A stretch of 37,792 bases of DNA from a virus: IMG/VR virus record IMGVR_UViG_3300013212_000045, positions 1-37,792 of that record. One strand, written 5' to 3'. Every line of letters begins with the position of its first letter. Within the stretch, counting starts at the first letter, position 1. Below, piece by piece: positions 28,533 through 35,481 of the stretch. The notes below the pieces were generated by a model that was given only the letters and a program-made list of their open reading frames with translations, was not told the origin of the DNA and searched no databases. A program made the position numbers and the translations under genes.

Positions 28533-29092
28533 TTTATTTTATTTTTACAATTTTCAAAATGCCAACGTTGCATTATATTAACTCCACCCGATAAATTACA
28601 ATGAGGACATGTTGAAGTTTTAAATGCACCTCTAGAAATTCCTTTCGTTTTCTCCGATATTCTTTTGCCACATTCTTTGTATTGCTCCTGTGTTCTGGTA
28701 ACCTTTTTTCTTTTTATTTTTTCAGCTTCTGCCATATCTCCAAAAAGTTCTTCATAACTTTTACCTTTAAAGAATTTTTTAATCTTATCTTTAGCTTCTT
28801 GGGTATGATTTGATCTGAATCCCTCTCCTCCTTTTGTAATGTTATACCCTATATAATGATCCGTTGAATTATATTTATTAATCCAATAGATTTCACGTTC
28901 ACTTAGTATTTGCATACATGAAATTCCATCTTCCAGTATTTCCTTGATAAAGTGTTCTTTGCCATATTTTTTTATAGCCCTGCTCTGTATTTCGCCCGAG
29001 CCTAGATAATTAATTGATTTTTCTACTGATTTTGTAGATAATCCAATATAAATTTTGTTGTTGATTGTGTTAGTTATCTTGTAGATATACAT
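28529..29092 (-). CDS. GIY-YIG homing endonuclease (187 aa)
   Basis: A canonical N-terminal GIY-YIG domain (YIYKITNTINNKIYIGLS, with the downstream YLGSGEIQSRAIKKYG and EREIYWINKYNS, catalytic Glu in REIYW). The linker GYNITKGGEGF is followed by a helical region and a C-terminal zinc finger CPHCNLSGGVNIMQRWHFENC, the same type as in the other two GIY-YIG genes here. The leader at 29101-29209 has the same interlocked repeats as the 18057-18767 gene. Confidence 0.9.
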   Translation of the reverse strand: MYIYKITNTINNKIYIGLSTKSVEKSINYLGSGEIQSRAIKKYGKEHFIKEILEDGISCMQILSEREIYWINKYNSTDHYIGYNITKGGEGFRSNHTQEAKDKIKKFFKGKSYEELFGDMAEAEKIKRKKVTRTQEQYKECGKRISEKTKGISRGAFKTSTCPHCNLSGGVNIMQRWHFENCKNKIK

Positions 29093-29100
29093 TGTGTTTG

Positions 29101-29209
29101 AGTTTTATTTTGTTGTTAGATTATATATCTCAAACATAAAAGAAAAGGTCTCCAGACAAACCATTTTAAGATAACAACAAAATAAAACTGAATGTATTAG
29201 GAGACCTTT
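29101..29209 (-). promoter_or_regulatory. Homing-endonuclease leader with interlocked inverted repeats (pseudoknot) and internal promoter
   Basis: A (29101-29118) is a perfect 18-bp inverted match of A' (29172-29189). B (29144-29153) is a perfect 10-bp match of B' (29200-29209, AAAGGTCTCC/GGAGACCTTT). In the minus RNA the order is B', A', B, A, ATG, with A ending 8 bases before the start codon. AGATATATAA at 29121-29130 lies between B and A. The layout equals that at 18777-18892, but the paired sequences differ. Confidence 0.75.
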
Positions 29210-29226
29210 GTATAATTAATCAAGTG

Positions 29227-29862
29227 TTACATCCACCAGCGTTCGATATTTTGTTCCATTAATTTGAATAATAATTTTCTTGCTCTGTCATGATTAATAT
29301 GTCCGATGTTCATTGCAATAATTTGTTTGTCCTCTTCGCGACCCTCTCTACCAAAAACTCCCTCTCCAGCTAGAACTCTTTTATAAATCAATGGGTATTT
29401 TTTAAAGTAGTCATCAAAGTTCTCTTCCAACAATTTGGACTCCCAAGATGATAGTGTTGGTTTGTCCGGAACAGGTTCAAACCAATGTTTTGTCTTGTGA
29501 TAATCAGAGTACTCAGAACTATAAAACTCGTCTTGAACCAGTCCCATTAACTTAACGCATAATCTCATAGTACGGGCATCCTCTTGGGCTCTGGTATGTA
29601 AATCTCTACGACCAATATAATCGGCTTGAGCAGATAATTTATGTTTCATTATATCAAAGATGTAATGAGAATCCCAATGTCGGTCCTTCCAAATGATAGG
29701 TAACCAATACCAAACACTTTGTATTCCTCGCTTGATAGTTATATGTAAATACTTGCCATCATGATTCCACCAAGCTGGAATGTATTTTAGTTTTCTTACA
29801 ATCCAAGATTCCTTTTCTCTTTTTTCGGCCCATTCGTCGAATATGTCTAATTCTGGTTCCAT
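29227..29862 (-). CDS. Conserved-type phage hypothetical protein (211 aa)
   Basis: A Trp-rich soluble protein. The middle WKDRHWDSHYIFDIMKHKL resembles a recurrent hypothetical protein of diverse phages. The C-terminus DKQIIAMNIGHINHDRARKLLFKLM is helical. There is no known enzyme motif. Its 3' end abuts the endonuclease leader (stop 17 bases before repeat B'), so it may be the homing target gene here. Confidence 0.6.
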   Translation of the reverse strand: MEPELDIFDEWAEKREKESWIVRKLKYIPAWWNHDGKYLHITIKRGIQSVWYWLPIIWKDRHWDSHYIFDIMKHKLSAQADYIGRRDLHTRAQEDARTMRLCVKLMGLVQDEFYSSEYSDYHKTKHWFEPVPDKPTLSSWESKLLEENFDDYFKKYPLIYKRVLAGEGVFGREGREEDKQIIAMNIGHINHDRARKLLFKLMEQNIERWWM

Positions 29863-29865
29863 ATC

Positions 29866-30261
29866 TTATATTAATTTTAGTGCTTCAAATAATCCTTCCT
29901 CAAGGGCATCTTCCCAACTTCTGTGTAGTCCCCAATCAACTCCATTTGGAAGGTTTTGCCAATCCCATTCCTCAGCCGCTAAATCGGTTGGATTTCCAAT
30001 AAATCTACTAATCATGTAGCAAAATTTAGGGTATGTTGTCTGGTCAATATCGACGTCTACGTAGATTTGATGTACCTCTCGCAACCATTTTTGTAAGAGG
30101 GCCTGGTTTGGACATGGTACATATTCTGTACAACTGATACATGCTCCAACTTCTCCAGGATAGTTTCCATCTACCATATAGTCAGAATTCCTGGTTTCTA
30201 TGTTAAATCCTTTTTCGGCTGCCAGTTTGGCTGTTTCTATAGTTATATATTTCTCTCTCAT
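29866..30261 (-). CDS. Hypothetical protein of a Bacteroidota-phage family (131 aa)
   Basis: The centre has Cys residues CISCTEYVPCPNQALLQKWLRE, and the C-terminus RSWEDALEEGLFEALKLI is a pattern often seen in small proteins of Bacteroidota phages. No function is known to me. It ends 3 bases before the next gene start. Confidence 0.55.
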   Translation of the reverse strand: MREKYITIETAKLAAEKGFNIETRNSDYMVDGNYPGEVGACISCTEYVPCPNQALLQKWLREVHQIYVDVDIDQTTYPKFCYMISRFIGNPTDLAAEEWDWQNLPNGVDWGLHRSWEDALEEGLFEALKLI

Positions 30262-30262
30262 A

Positions 30263-30457
30263 TTACCAATCCTCTTCGTGACTTATATCTAATGTTGTTC
30301 CAGTTTTATGGCTCTTAACCTTTAATCCCATGCCCATTCCGTAAGGAGTGAATGTATAATCATAGTGACCGTACTCTCCAAAGAGTTCTTTAATCTTTGC
30401 TTGCCATTCTTGGAGTTCCCTCTCCTGTCTTTCAGTTAATGTAAAACTTGTTGTCAT
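30263..30457 (-). CDS. Small hypothetical protein (64 aa)
   Basis: I choose MTTSFTLTERQERE (ATG 30455-30457) because it overlaps the stop of the exonuclease gene as ATGA; an ATG four codons earlier lies inside that gene. It has an N-terminal helix then strands (YDYTFTPYGMGMGLKVKSH). Function unknown. Confidence 0.5.
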   Translation of the reverse strand: MTTSFTLTERQERELQEWQAKIKELFGEYGHYDYTFTPYGMGMGLKVKSHKTGTTLDISHEEDW

Positions 30458-31134
30458 GCCTTGTAACATTTTCTAAGTAACATTACTACATCCATTGCAT
30501 CTTCGACTGCATTGTGAGTTACCACACCATCGATTCCTGCACGTTTTTTACATTCGTCTAATCCTGGAACGCTCTCATCGTTAATCCAATCAACAAATAG
30601 GATTCCTGGGTCCAATACTCGACTACGAATTGAAAAGACTTGTTTCCATCTTGGAAGTTTCTCTAAGAATTTCTTGTCAAATCCTGCAAAGTTTTTACCA
30701 GCGCAGTTCAGGTAGGTTTTTACCATATTCGAACCTAAGATTGGATATGCAATACCGTCGACAACTTTCATTTGTTTATTCAAAAAGTTAGGGTCTAAAT
30801 CAACCAAACCATTTCTGTAACAAAATTGATATAGTGCCTCTACAACCTCATCTTCATGATAAAACTTGGCTCCAAATGATTCCTCAACCAGTTTCTTTTC
30901 ATCTTCGGTACGGGCTTCAGAATGGTCCTTCATCGCCTGAATTAAATCCTTGTTTAAATTTAAGGCAAAGATACTACCATAAACGCTCTCACGTTTAATA
31001 ACCGCGTGGAATTTTGGTAGCTCTTCGAATGGAAGTTGATTCAGTGTGTCTTCAATCACTGCTCCAATACTTAAAATTTGACAGTTTTCAGGGTCTAATC
31101 CTGTGGTTTCGATATCCAGGGAAATGTACTTCAT
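30454..31134 (-). CDS. DEDD-family 3'-5' exonuclease (226 aa)
   Basis: DnaQ/RNase T-like fold with Exo I LDIETTG (Asp7, Glu9), Exo II KNFAGFDKKFL (Asp153) and Exo III VTHNAVEDAMDV (His207, Asp212), which is the DEDDh type. It removes nucleotides from 3' ends of DNA or small RNA using two metal ions. An insert of about 70 residues between Exo I and Exo II is longer than in oligoribonuclease. A role in DNA repair or RNA turnover is possible. It overlaps its neighbours by 4 bases on each side. Confidence 0.85.
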   Translation of the reverse strand: MKYISLDIETTGLDPENCQILSIGAVIEDTLNQLPFEELPKFHAVIKRESVYGSIFALNLNKDLIQAMKDHSEARTEDEKKLVEESFGAKFYHEDEVVEALYQFCYRNGLVDLDPNFLNKQMKVVDGIAYPILGSNMVKTYLNCAGKNFAGFDKKFLEKLPRWKQVFSIRSRVLDPGILFVDWINDESVPGLDECKKRAGIDGVVTHNAVEDAMDVVMLLRKCYKA

Positions 31135-31346
31135 AATCCTTTTTCTTTTTTATAGATTTCTAATAGTTTTTTATAAGAATAGTTAGGAGATTTATTTACC
31201 TCATTAAATATACACCATTCTGCAAATTCAATAGCAAATAAACCTGCTAGCCTTTCATGTTCGATAGATACAAGTTCTACCATTCCTTCATAATGCTCTT
31301 CAACATCATTAATAAACCATTGTTGGAATCTTTCGTTTAGTGTCAT
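31131..31346 (-). CDS. Small hypothetical protein (71 aa)
   Basis: The start at MTLNERFQQW (31344-31346) overlaps the previous stop as ATGA. Helical, with FAIEFAEWCIFNEV in the middle, a pattern frequent in small Bacteroidota phage proteins. Function unknown. Confidence 0.5.
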   Translation of the reverse strand: MTLNERFQQWFINDVEEHYEGMVELVSIEHERLAGLFAIEFAEWCIFNEVNKSPNYSYKKLLEIYKKEKGL

Positions 31347-31537
31347 AGGTTTTCTATTTCTGTTTTTACATCGTACCAATATTTCTTTCCAGTTTCTTTT
31401 ATTAGCTCATTAACTGCTATTAATGCACATCGTTTGGCATTTTCTTTTTCTTTTAAATGTCCTTGCTTGTCATAATCAAACACACTTCCATTATACATAG
31501 CATTTCCTATTTCGTTTGCTTTTTCTTTTGGTGTCAT
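31343..31537 (-). CDS. Small protein of Bacteroidota-phage MTPKEKA type (64 aa)
   Basis: MTPKEKANEIGNAMYN...AKRCALIAVNELIKE matches the common short phage protein whose hallmark is MTPKEKA(x)n AK(x)CALIAVDEI. The function is unknown even though it is widespread. TATAAATA lies at 31554-31561 upstream. Confidence 0.6.
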   Translation of the reverse strand: MTPKEKANEIGNAMYNGSVFDYDKQGHLKEKENAKRCALIAVNELIKETGKKYWYDVKTEIENL

Positions 31538-31553
31538 AAATTAATAGTATTTC

Positions 31554-31561
31554 TATTTATA
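31554..31561 (-). promoter_or_regulatory. Candidate late promoter octamer TATAAATA
   Basis: An exact octamer (TATAAATAGAAATACT on the minus strand) lies 16 bases upstream of the ATG at 31537. It is inside an early-type gene block, so it may give late expression of this short stretch or be fortuitous. Confidence 0.35.
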
Positions 31562-31563
31562 TT

Positions 31564-31926
31564 TTAAATCCTAGAAAAGTTTATAAATTCTGTAGCAACT
31601 CTTGCATCATTAAAGATTTTTAAGGCACTTTTAAAACTTACCTTTCTGCCGGATTTGGTTGTTAGGTGCTGGAATCCTGACTCTTCGAATCGGTCATCAA
31701 CTCCCCAAATCAAATAATAATTCTCTACAACCTGTCCAGTCTTCTTATTATAAGATGTCTTGTAGGTTACTTCACCGCGATTACTCCATTTCTCTGAAGT
31801 ATATGGTCTTTGTTTTGATTTACCAAGAGCAATTACCCTAGGTAGTTCATTGCCATCTTCTAACCGCTGGTAGCTCATTAAGATTTCAACGGTTTTAAGG
31901 TCTTTATGTACTATAAAATTTCCCAT
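31564..31926 (-). CDS. Hypothetical protein (120 aa)
   Basis: Basic, beta-rich protein (GKSKQRPYTSEKWSNRGEVTYKTSYNKKTG) with a helical tail (RVATEFINFSRI). No family is recognised. It starts 1 base after the KTSC gene stop. Confidence 0.5.
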   Translation of the reverse strand: MGNFIVHKDLKTVEILMSYQRLEDGNELPRVIALGKSKQRPYTSEKWSNRGEVTYKTSYNKKTGQVVENYYLIWGVDDRFEESGFQHLTTKSGRKVSFKSALKIFNDARVATEFINFSRI

Positions 31927-31927
31927 C

Positions 31928-32149
31928 CTATTCCTCTAGTTTTTCAAAATCAAATTTGCCTTTAATCAATTCGTTTAGGGCAATTCCTTGTGATTTGGCA
32001 TTAGCGAATTCTTGATAGACCTCTTCAGGTACTTCCATGTATTGATATGTTGCATGACAAAAAACAACATAAAGAGTCTTTGATTTATATTCATACGTTG
32101 ATGCATTAATCGTCGATGAATCGTAGGTGTTTGTTTGTGTCTTAATCAT
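31928..32149 (-). CDS. KTSC-domain protein (73 aa)
   Basis: The whole protein fits the small KTSC domain: SSTINASTYEYKSKTLYVVF, then YQYMEVPEEVYQEFANAKSQGIALNELIKGKF. The domain is found alone or fused to lysyl-tRNA synthetase-like and other proteins. Its role is unknown; RNA or tRNA interaction has been proposed from fusions. The start overlaps the upstream gene by 8 bases. Confidence 0.75.
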   Translation of the reverse strand: MIKTQTNTYDSSTINASTYEYKSKTLYVVFCHATYQYMEVPEEVYQEFANAKSQGIALNELIKGKFDFEKLEE

Positions 32150-32336
32150 TTTCTTGTTCTTTTGCTATTAAATTTTTATGTTTCTCAGTAAGTGTCACTA
32201 CTAATTCTTTGTAGGTATCAACAGCATCGTTTGCATTAACCGTTTTAGCTCTTATTAAATCTAACGTTTTAGCATCTTTAATCATGATTGTGTCGACACT
32301 TAATTCTACCAAAATACTTCCAATTACTGTTTTCAT
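32142..32336 (-). CDS. Small hypothetical protein (64 aa)
   Basis: Two strands (VIGSILVELSVDTIMIKD) then helices (NAVDTYKELVVTLTEKHKNL). No family is recognised. It is the first gene after promoter copy 6. Confidence 0.5.
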   Translation of the reverse strand: MKTVIGSILVELSVDTIMIKDAKTLDLIRAKTVNANDAVDTYKELVVTLTEKHKNLIAKEQEND

Positions 32337-32371
32337 GTGAGTTGTTTTTAAATTGTTGTTTTAATTATAAT

Positions 32372-32405
32372 GTAAATATAATCAATATGTATGATTCCGG
32401 AAAAT
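32372..32405 (-). promoter_or_regulatory. Phage promoter module, copy 6
   Basis: CGATTTTCCGGAATC then TATTGATTATATTTACAT on the minus strand. The 18-base element GTTAAAATTATGTTAAAG (32413-32430) spans the stop codon of the upstream gene. Confidence 0.7.
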
Positions 32406-32424
32406 CGGGAGTGTTAAAATTATG

Positions 32425-33015
32425 TTAAAGTTTATTGAGTGGATATTCATTGCTCTCGCATTCTTCACGTTCAGGGTGCCATTGCACTGCCCAAATCTTT
32501 CTAGCAACATCCTCTATTCCTTCAACTATTCCATCTTCCGAAGCATGGGTAATCTCAAAGTTTTTTGCTATCTTACTACAATATTGATGGTGTCGAGAAT
32601 TAACCTCTATAAGATCTCCATCATTATCATAAACGTGATGAAACTCGGATAGTCTGTATGAATGGTCATCATCATCATCAAATGTATCATTGAGATGATT
32701 TTCAGTAAGTGGTTCGGATATATTTGTTACTTCTCCACCAAAGTAGTGGTTTAAGAGTTGCATTCCTCTGCAAATTCCAATTATTGGTTGGCCATTTTCA
32801 AGAGCACTCCGGATCCATTCGGTTTCTCTAGCATCTCGTTTTGGACTTTTACCAATATCTCCACCTCCGCAAAGTATTAGTGGAGCATCGATGTTTTTAC
32901 ATTCGGTTCCTAAGAAATATGGTTTGTACCCATTTTCAATTAACCAATCTTGATACATCTGCTTTTCAAGTTCTCCATAAGGTGGAGCCACTAATACTTT
33001 AAGCGGTCTAATCAT
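32425..33015 (-). CDS. Class-I glutamine amidotransferase / C26 peptidase-like protein (196 aa)
   Basis: The catalytic triad is visible: nucleophile Cys82 in IIGICRGMQLLN, and His180 with Glu182 in AVQWHPERE. EVNSRHHQYC (137-146) is the typical His-rich segment of gamma-glutamyl hydrolases of the PuuD type. It would cleave gamma-glutamyl amides or glutamine. The substrate in a phage is unclear; polyglutamylated folate is one option given the SHMT and TS genes, but that is a guess. The last codon overlaps the next gene. Confidence 0.8.
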   Translation of the reverse strand: MIRPLKVLVAPPYGELEKQMYQDWLIENGYKPYFLGTECKNIDAPLILCGGGDIGKSPKRDARETEWIRSALENGQPIIGICRGMQLLNHYFGGEVTNISEPLTENHLNDTFDDDDDHSYRLSEFHHVYDNDGDLIEVNSRHHQYCSKIAKNFEITHASEDGIVEGIEDVARKIWAVQWHPEREECESNEYPLNKL

Positions 33016-33419
33016 TAAAATGGGTTGTTATAAGATTCACGACCTTCGGCATGTTCATCGCATAGGGTTGCCATCCAGCCTCCACCTCGAAGTTCTCCTA
33101 GTTCTCCACATTTTTCACAAGTAAGATATGATGCATCTTCGGCCAAACGGATTCGGTTGTGCATATCATCAGAACATTCATTTGTATAGAATCGTAAACC
33201 TCCAAACTTTTCTTTAACTTGACAGATTTGTTTGTCCCATCCAAGTTCAATAAGGTCTACTATAAGTCGTTGTACTATTCCTAGCCAGCCATTATCAACA
33301 CTAAAGAAACCTCTAGCCTTGATGGGATCCCGTCCAGTGTACCAACCATTTTCAAGTCCTCCGATGCCCTCTAAAAAGGCATTAAATTCATCGTCGGTCA
33401 TATAGTTATTGTTCTTCAT
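33015..33419 (-). CDS. Phage hypothetical protein with zinc-binding C-terminus (134 aa)
   Basis: QVKEKFGGLRFYTNE (67-81) is a hallmark of a widespread phage hypothetical family. LTCEKCGELGELRGGGWMATLCDEH supplies CxxC...CxxH, a likely zinc site. Function unknown. It overlaps both neighbours by 1 base. Confidence 0.65.
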   Translation of the reverse strand: MKNNNYMTDDEFNAFLEGIGGLENGWYTGRDPIKARGFFSVDNGWLGIVQRLIVDLIELGWDKQICQVKEKFGGLRFYTNECSDDMHNRIRLAEDASYLTCEKCGELGELRGGGWMATLCDEHAEGRESYNNPF

Positions 33420-33790
33420 TATTTTATTTGAGTATAAAGTTTGGTTAATATTGTCTCTTTTTTACCTCGGATTATCTCTTCCAGGTCTGCTCTCTGTTTA
33501 GCAACTTCTTGTATGATTCTTTTAACAGCTCTCTCCGTTACTTTTGGATTCAAATTCAATGGATAGATTTGTTTTGTGTTAACAATTTCTGCCTTTTCGA
33601 CATCAATAATCAGGTCTAAGTGAAGTGAAGGTACTTGAATATAAAATTTTGCTACATCAGGGTCTTTTAGTGGAGTTTCTGCCTTAGGGTGATACAACAA
33701 CTTTAGAATATTTCGGTAACCTCTTAAGTCTTCCGAAGATAATTCTTGTCTAAATTTTTTAGCAAATTTAATTCTTGTTCTTCTAAACAT
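33419..33790 (-). CDS. Hypothetical protein (123 aa)
   Basis: A strongly basic N-terminus (MFRRTRIKFAKKFRQ), a middle with strands (AKFYIQVPSLHLDLIIDVEKAEI) and a helical C-terminus (VKRIIQEVAKQRADLEEIIRGKKE). No family is recognised. Confidence 0.5.
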   Translation of the reverse strand: MFRRTRIKFAKKFRQELSSEDLRGYRNILKLLYHPKAETPLKDPDVAKFYIQVPSLHLDLIIDVEKAEIVNTKQIYPLNLNPKVTERAVKRIIQEVAKQRADLEEIIRGKKETILTKLYTQIK

Positions 33791-33795
33791 AACCT

Positions 33796-34371
33796 TTAAT
33801 TTAAAAATTGTAAAACCCTATCTTTAACCCCTTGTTGTTTAATTCCCTCTTTTTCGTTTGGTGTCCATACAAAGTTTTTTAAACCCCATTTATGCACATT
33901 TCCATAATTGTCCGCTTCTCCTAATTCTAAGTCATCAATACAAACCCAATTTGTAATTTCTGGATGGTCAGTTAGATACTGTCGGATTTCGATGCATCGC
34001 TGTTGTTCATACATCGTTCTTCGAGACCATTCGAATTCATCTGGTTTGTCGCAACCAATATATCTTTTAGTGAATGCTATTGGAGCCTTCAAGATTCCTT
34101 TTGCCAGGTAATATTCTCCAATTTCCTCAAGGGTTGCATGCAATCTCCAATCTGAACTTACTACAATTTCGGCACCAGTTTCTTCCAAGATTTGGTTTAA
34201 TACCTTAACTGCCTTTTGGTCAAAGTCGTCAAATCTTATGTCAACCGGAGCCAGTGCAAGACTTGTTTGTCCAGGATTAAGTTTAATATACTTACTCCAT
34301 TTCTTTGCTCGACCTCCCCAGTTATTGTAGAGACATATTACTCCGTCATTGTCTAAAAATAATACCTTCAT
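33796..34371 (-). CDS. HAD-family phosphatase of the Swiss-Army-Knife RNA-repair type (191 aa)
   Basis: HAD motif I LFLDNDGV (Asp7, Asp9), motif II VVSSDWR (Ser72, Ser73, with Trp-Arg), and an acidic motif IV near NWVCIDDLELG. SSxWR is characteristic of the HAD_SAK set first described from RNA-repair proteins. It could remove 3' or 2',3' phosphates from broken RNA. The N-terminal motif has Asn between the Asp residues, as in many HADs. The RNA-repair role is inference from the family name. Confidence 0.72.
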   Translation of the reverse strand: MKVLFLDNDGVICLYNNWGGRAKKWSKYIKLNPGQTSLALAPVDIRFDDFDQKAVKVLNQILEETGAEIVVSSDWRLHATLEEIGEYYLAKGILKAPIAFTKRYIGCDKPDEFEWSRRTMYEQQRCIEIRQYLTDHPEITNWVCIDDLELGEADNYGNVHKWGLKNFVWTPNEKEGIKQQGVKDRVLQFLN

Positions 34372-34376
34372 TTTTA

Positions 34377-34562
34377 TTATTTAAAGTCGTAAGGAAATGT
34401 TGATAATGCAAAACCTAATCCGCCTCCGAATAGAGCTGTTACAACTCTAGCCTCTTCAGGCCATGTAGTAATGTCAAATGATAATTCTACAAATGATACG
34501 AGTAGATACGTAATTAAAAATATAGATGCTGCGATTCCAATTCTTATTGCTAGTGTTTTCAT
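34377..34562 (-). CDS. Small two-helix membrane protein (61 aa)
   Basis: Two hydrophobic segments (5-27, AIRIGIAASIFLITYLLVSF; 38-56, VVTALFGGGLGFALSTF) with a short loop. A glycine-rich second helix (GGGLGF) is notable. Role unknown. Confidence 0.5.
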   Translation of the reverse strand: MKTLAIRIGIAASIFLITYLLVSFVELSFDITTWPEEARVVTALFGGGLGFALSTFPYDFK

Positions 34563-34789
34563 GATTTATATTGAATTAATTCTAATTTTGTATTTTTATA
34601 GTGTTCTATTAATCTATCTTTAATGTGGGCTCTAATTGCCCAACTTAATTCAGTTTCATTTGAAAGTTTTTGCCAATATAAATCTATTAACCTTCGAGAC
34701 CGTACTATTTGTGAAAGTGTAGTACACGAATCTATCGTTTTAACTATCCATCGCTCAATTTCTTCAAATGTGTTTCCTTCTGCTGCCAT
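34559..34789 (-). CDS. Small hypothetical helical protein (76 aa)
   Basis: Mostly helical (MAAEGNTFEEIERWIVKTID; LSWAIRAHIKDRLIEHYKN). No family is recognised. It overlaps the membrane-protein gene by 4 bases. Confidence 0.5.
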   Translation of the reverse strand: MAAEGNTFEEIERWIVKTIDSCTTLSQIVRSRRLIDLYWQKLSNETELSWAIRAHIKDRLIEHYKNTKLELIQYKS

Positions 34790-34790
34790 A

Positions 34791-34997
34791 CTATAATTTT
34801 GTTAGTGGTACCCACTGTCCTTCTTTATACTTGTGTGGGATTCCGTTAATAGTTCTAATTTGTGAATAAGGGTCGACATTAATATCTTCCTTTTTAAGTT
34901 TTCCAAGTACGTTTTCAAAGTCCTCTTGGGATGTTCTCTGTCTTACCGTACTTGGGTCAACTTTCTTTTTTCTACGAGGTCCATTATAATATGCCAT
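34791..34997 (-). CDS. Small basic hypothetical protein (68 aa)
   Basis: I place the start at MAYYNGPRRKKKVD (34995-34997), just after the stop at 35000; an earlier ATG lies inside the upstream gene. Basic at the N-terminus (GPRRKKKVD); the rest is short and charged (FENVLGKLKKEDINVDPYS). Confidence 0.5.
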   Translation of the reverse strand: MAYYNGPRRKKKVDPSTVRQRTSQEDFENVLGKLKKEDINVDPYSQIRTINGIPHKYKEGQWVPLTKL

Positions 34998-34999
34998 AG

Positions 35000-35404
35000 T
35001 TATACGGTATGTTCGATTCTTACACGAATGCAATTCTGTGGCAATCTATGAATATGTCTATAGTTATTAATATAACCCATCATGTTTGCACTACCAACTG
35101 CATTAGCTGAATGGATTACAACATCAACAATAGGAGCTCCATCCAACCATTGATTGACCAGCCATTTAGTGCAATCCATTCCAGTCTTCTCTGTAATATT
35201 ATCATAGTTCAGTTCGTAATTATTGTAAACATTACTTTTCCATTCAGCCATTGCAGTGTCTCCCAAGTCATGGTCTAATGAAATTAAGTCAATGTTCTCA
35301 AGACCAATTTCGGTAACTTTATCTACAAACTCTTCGTAGTTTCTAACAACAATCCAGTCCTTTTCAACTGGGGTTCTTACGTCATCTAAATATACTCTAA
35401 TCAT
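35000..35404 (-). CDS. Cyclic-phosphate-processing receiver-like protein (134 aa)
   Basis: It matches the cREC family pattern: RVYLDDVRTP at the N-terminus (acidic pair Asp7, Asp8), DLISLDHDLGDT (catalytic acidic loop), KTGMDCTKWLVNQWL and VVIHSANAVGSANMMGYI near the C-terminus. The receiver-like fold is proposed to act on cyclic phosphate ends of nucleic acids. With the HAD protein at 33796-34371 it hints at an RNA-end repair function. It is the first gene after promoter copy 7. Confidence 0.78.
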   Translation of the reverse strand: MIRVYLDDVRTPVEKDWIVVRNYEEFVDKVTEIGLENIDLISLDHDLGDTAMAEWKSNVYNNYELNYDNITEKTGMDCTKWLVNQWLDGAPIVDVVIHSANAVGSANMMGYINNYRHIHRLPQNCIRVRIEHTV

Positions 35405-35428
35405 TTTGTGTTTGTTTTAATTTGATAT

Positions 35429-35461
35429 GTAAGTATAATCAATAAGTTTGAATCGGGAAAA
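35429..35461 (-). promoter_or_regulatory. Phage promoter module, copy 7
   Basis: TTTTCCCGATTC then TATTGATTATACTTACAT on the minus strand (one core substitution). The 18-base element GTTAAAATTATGTTAAAG (35470-35487) spans the upstream stop codon. Confidence 0.7.
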
Positions 35462-35481
35462 CTTTAACTGTTAAAATTATG

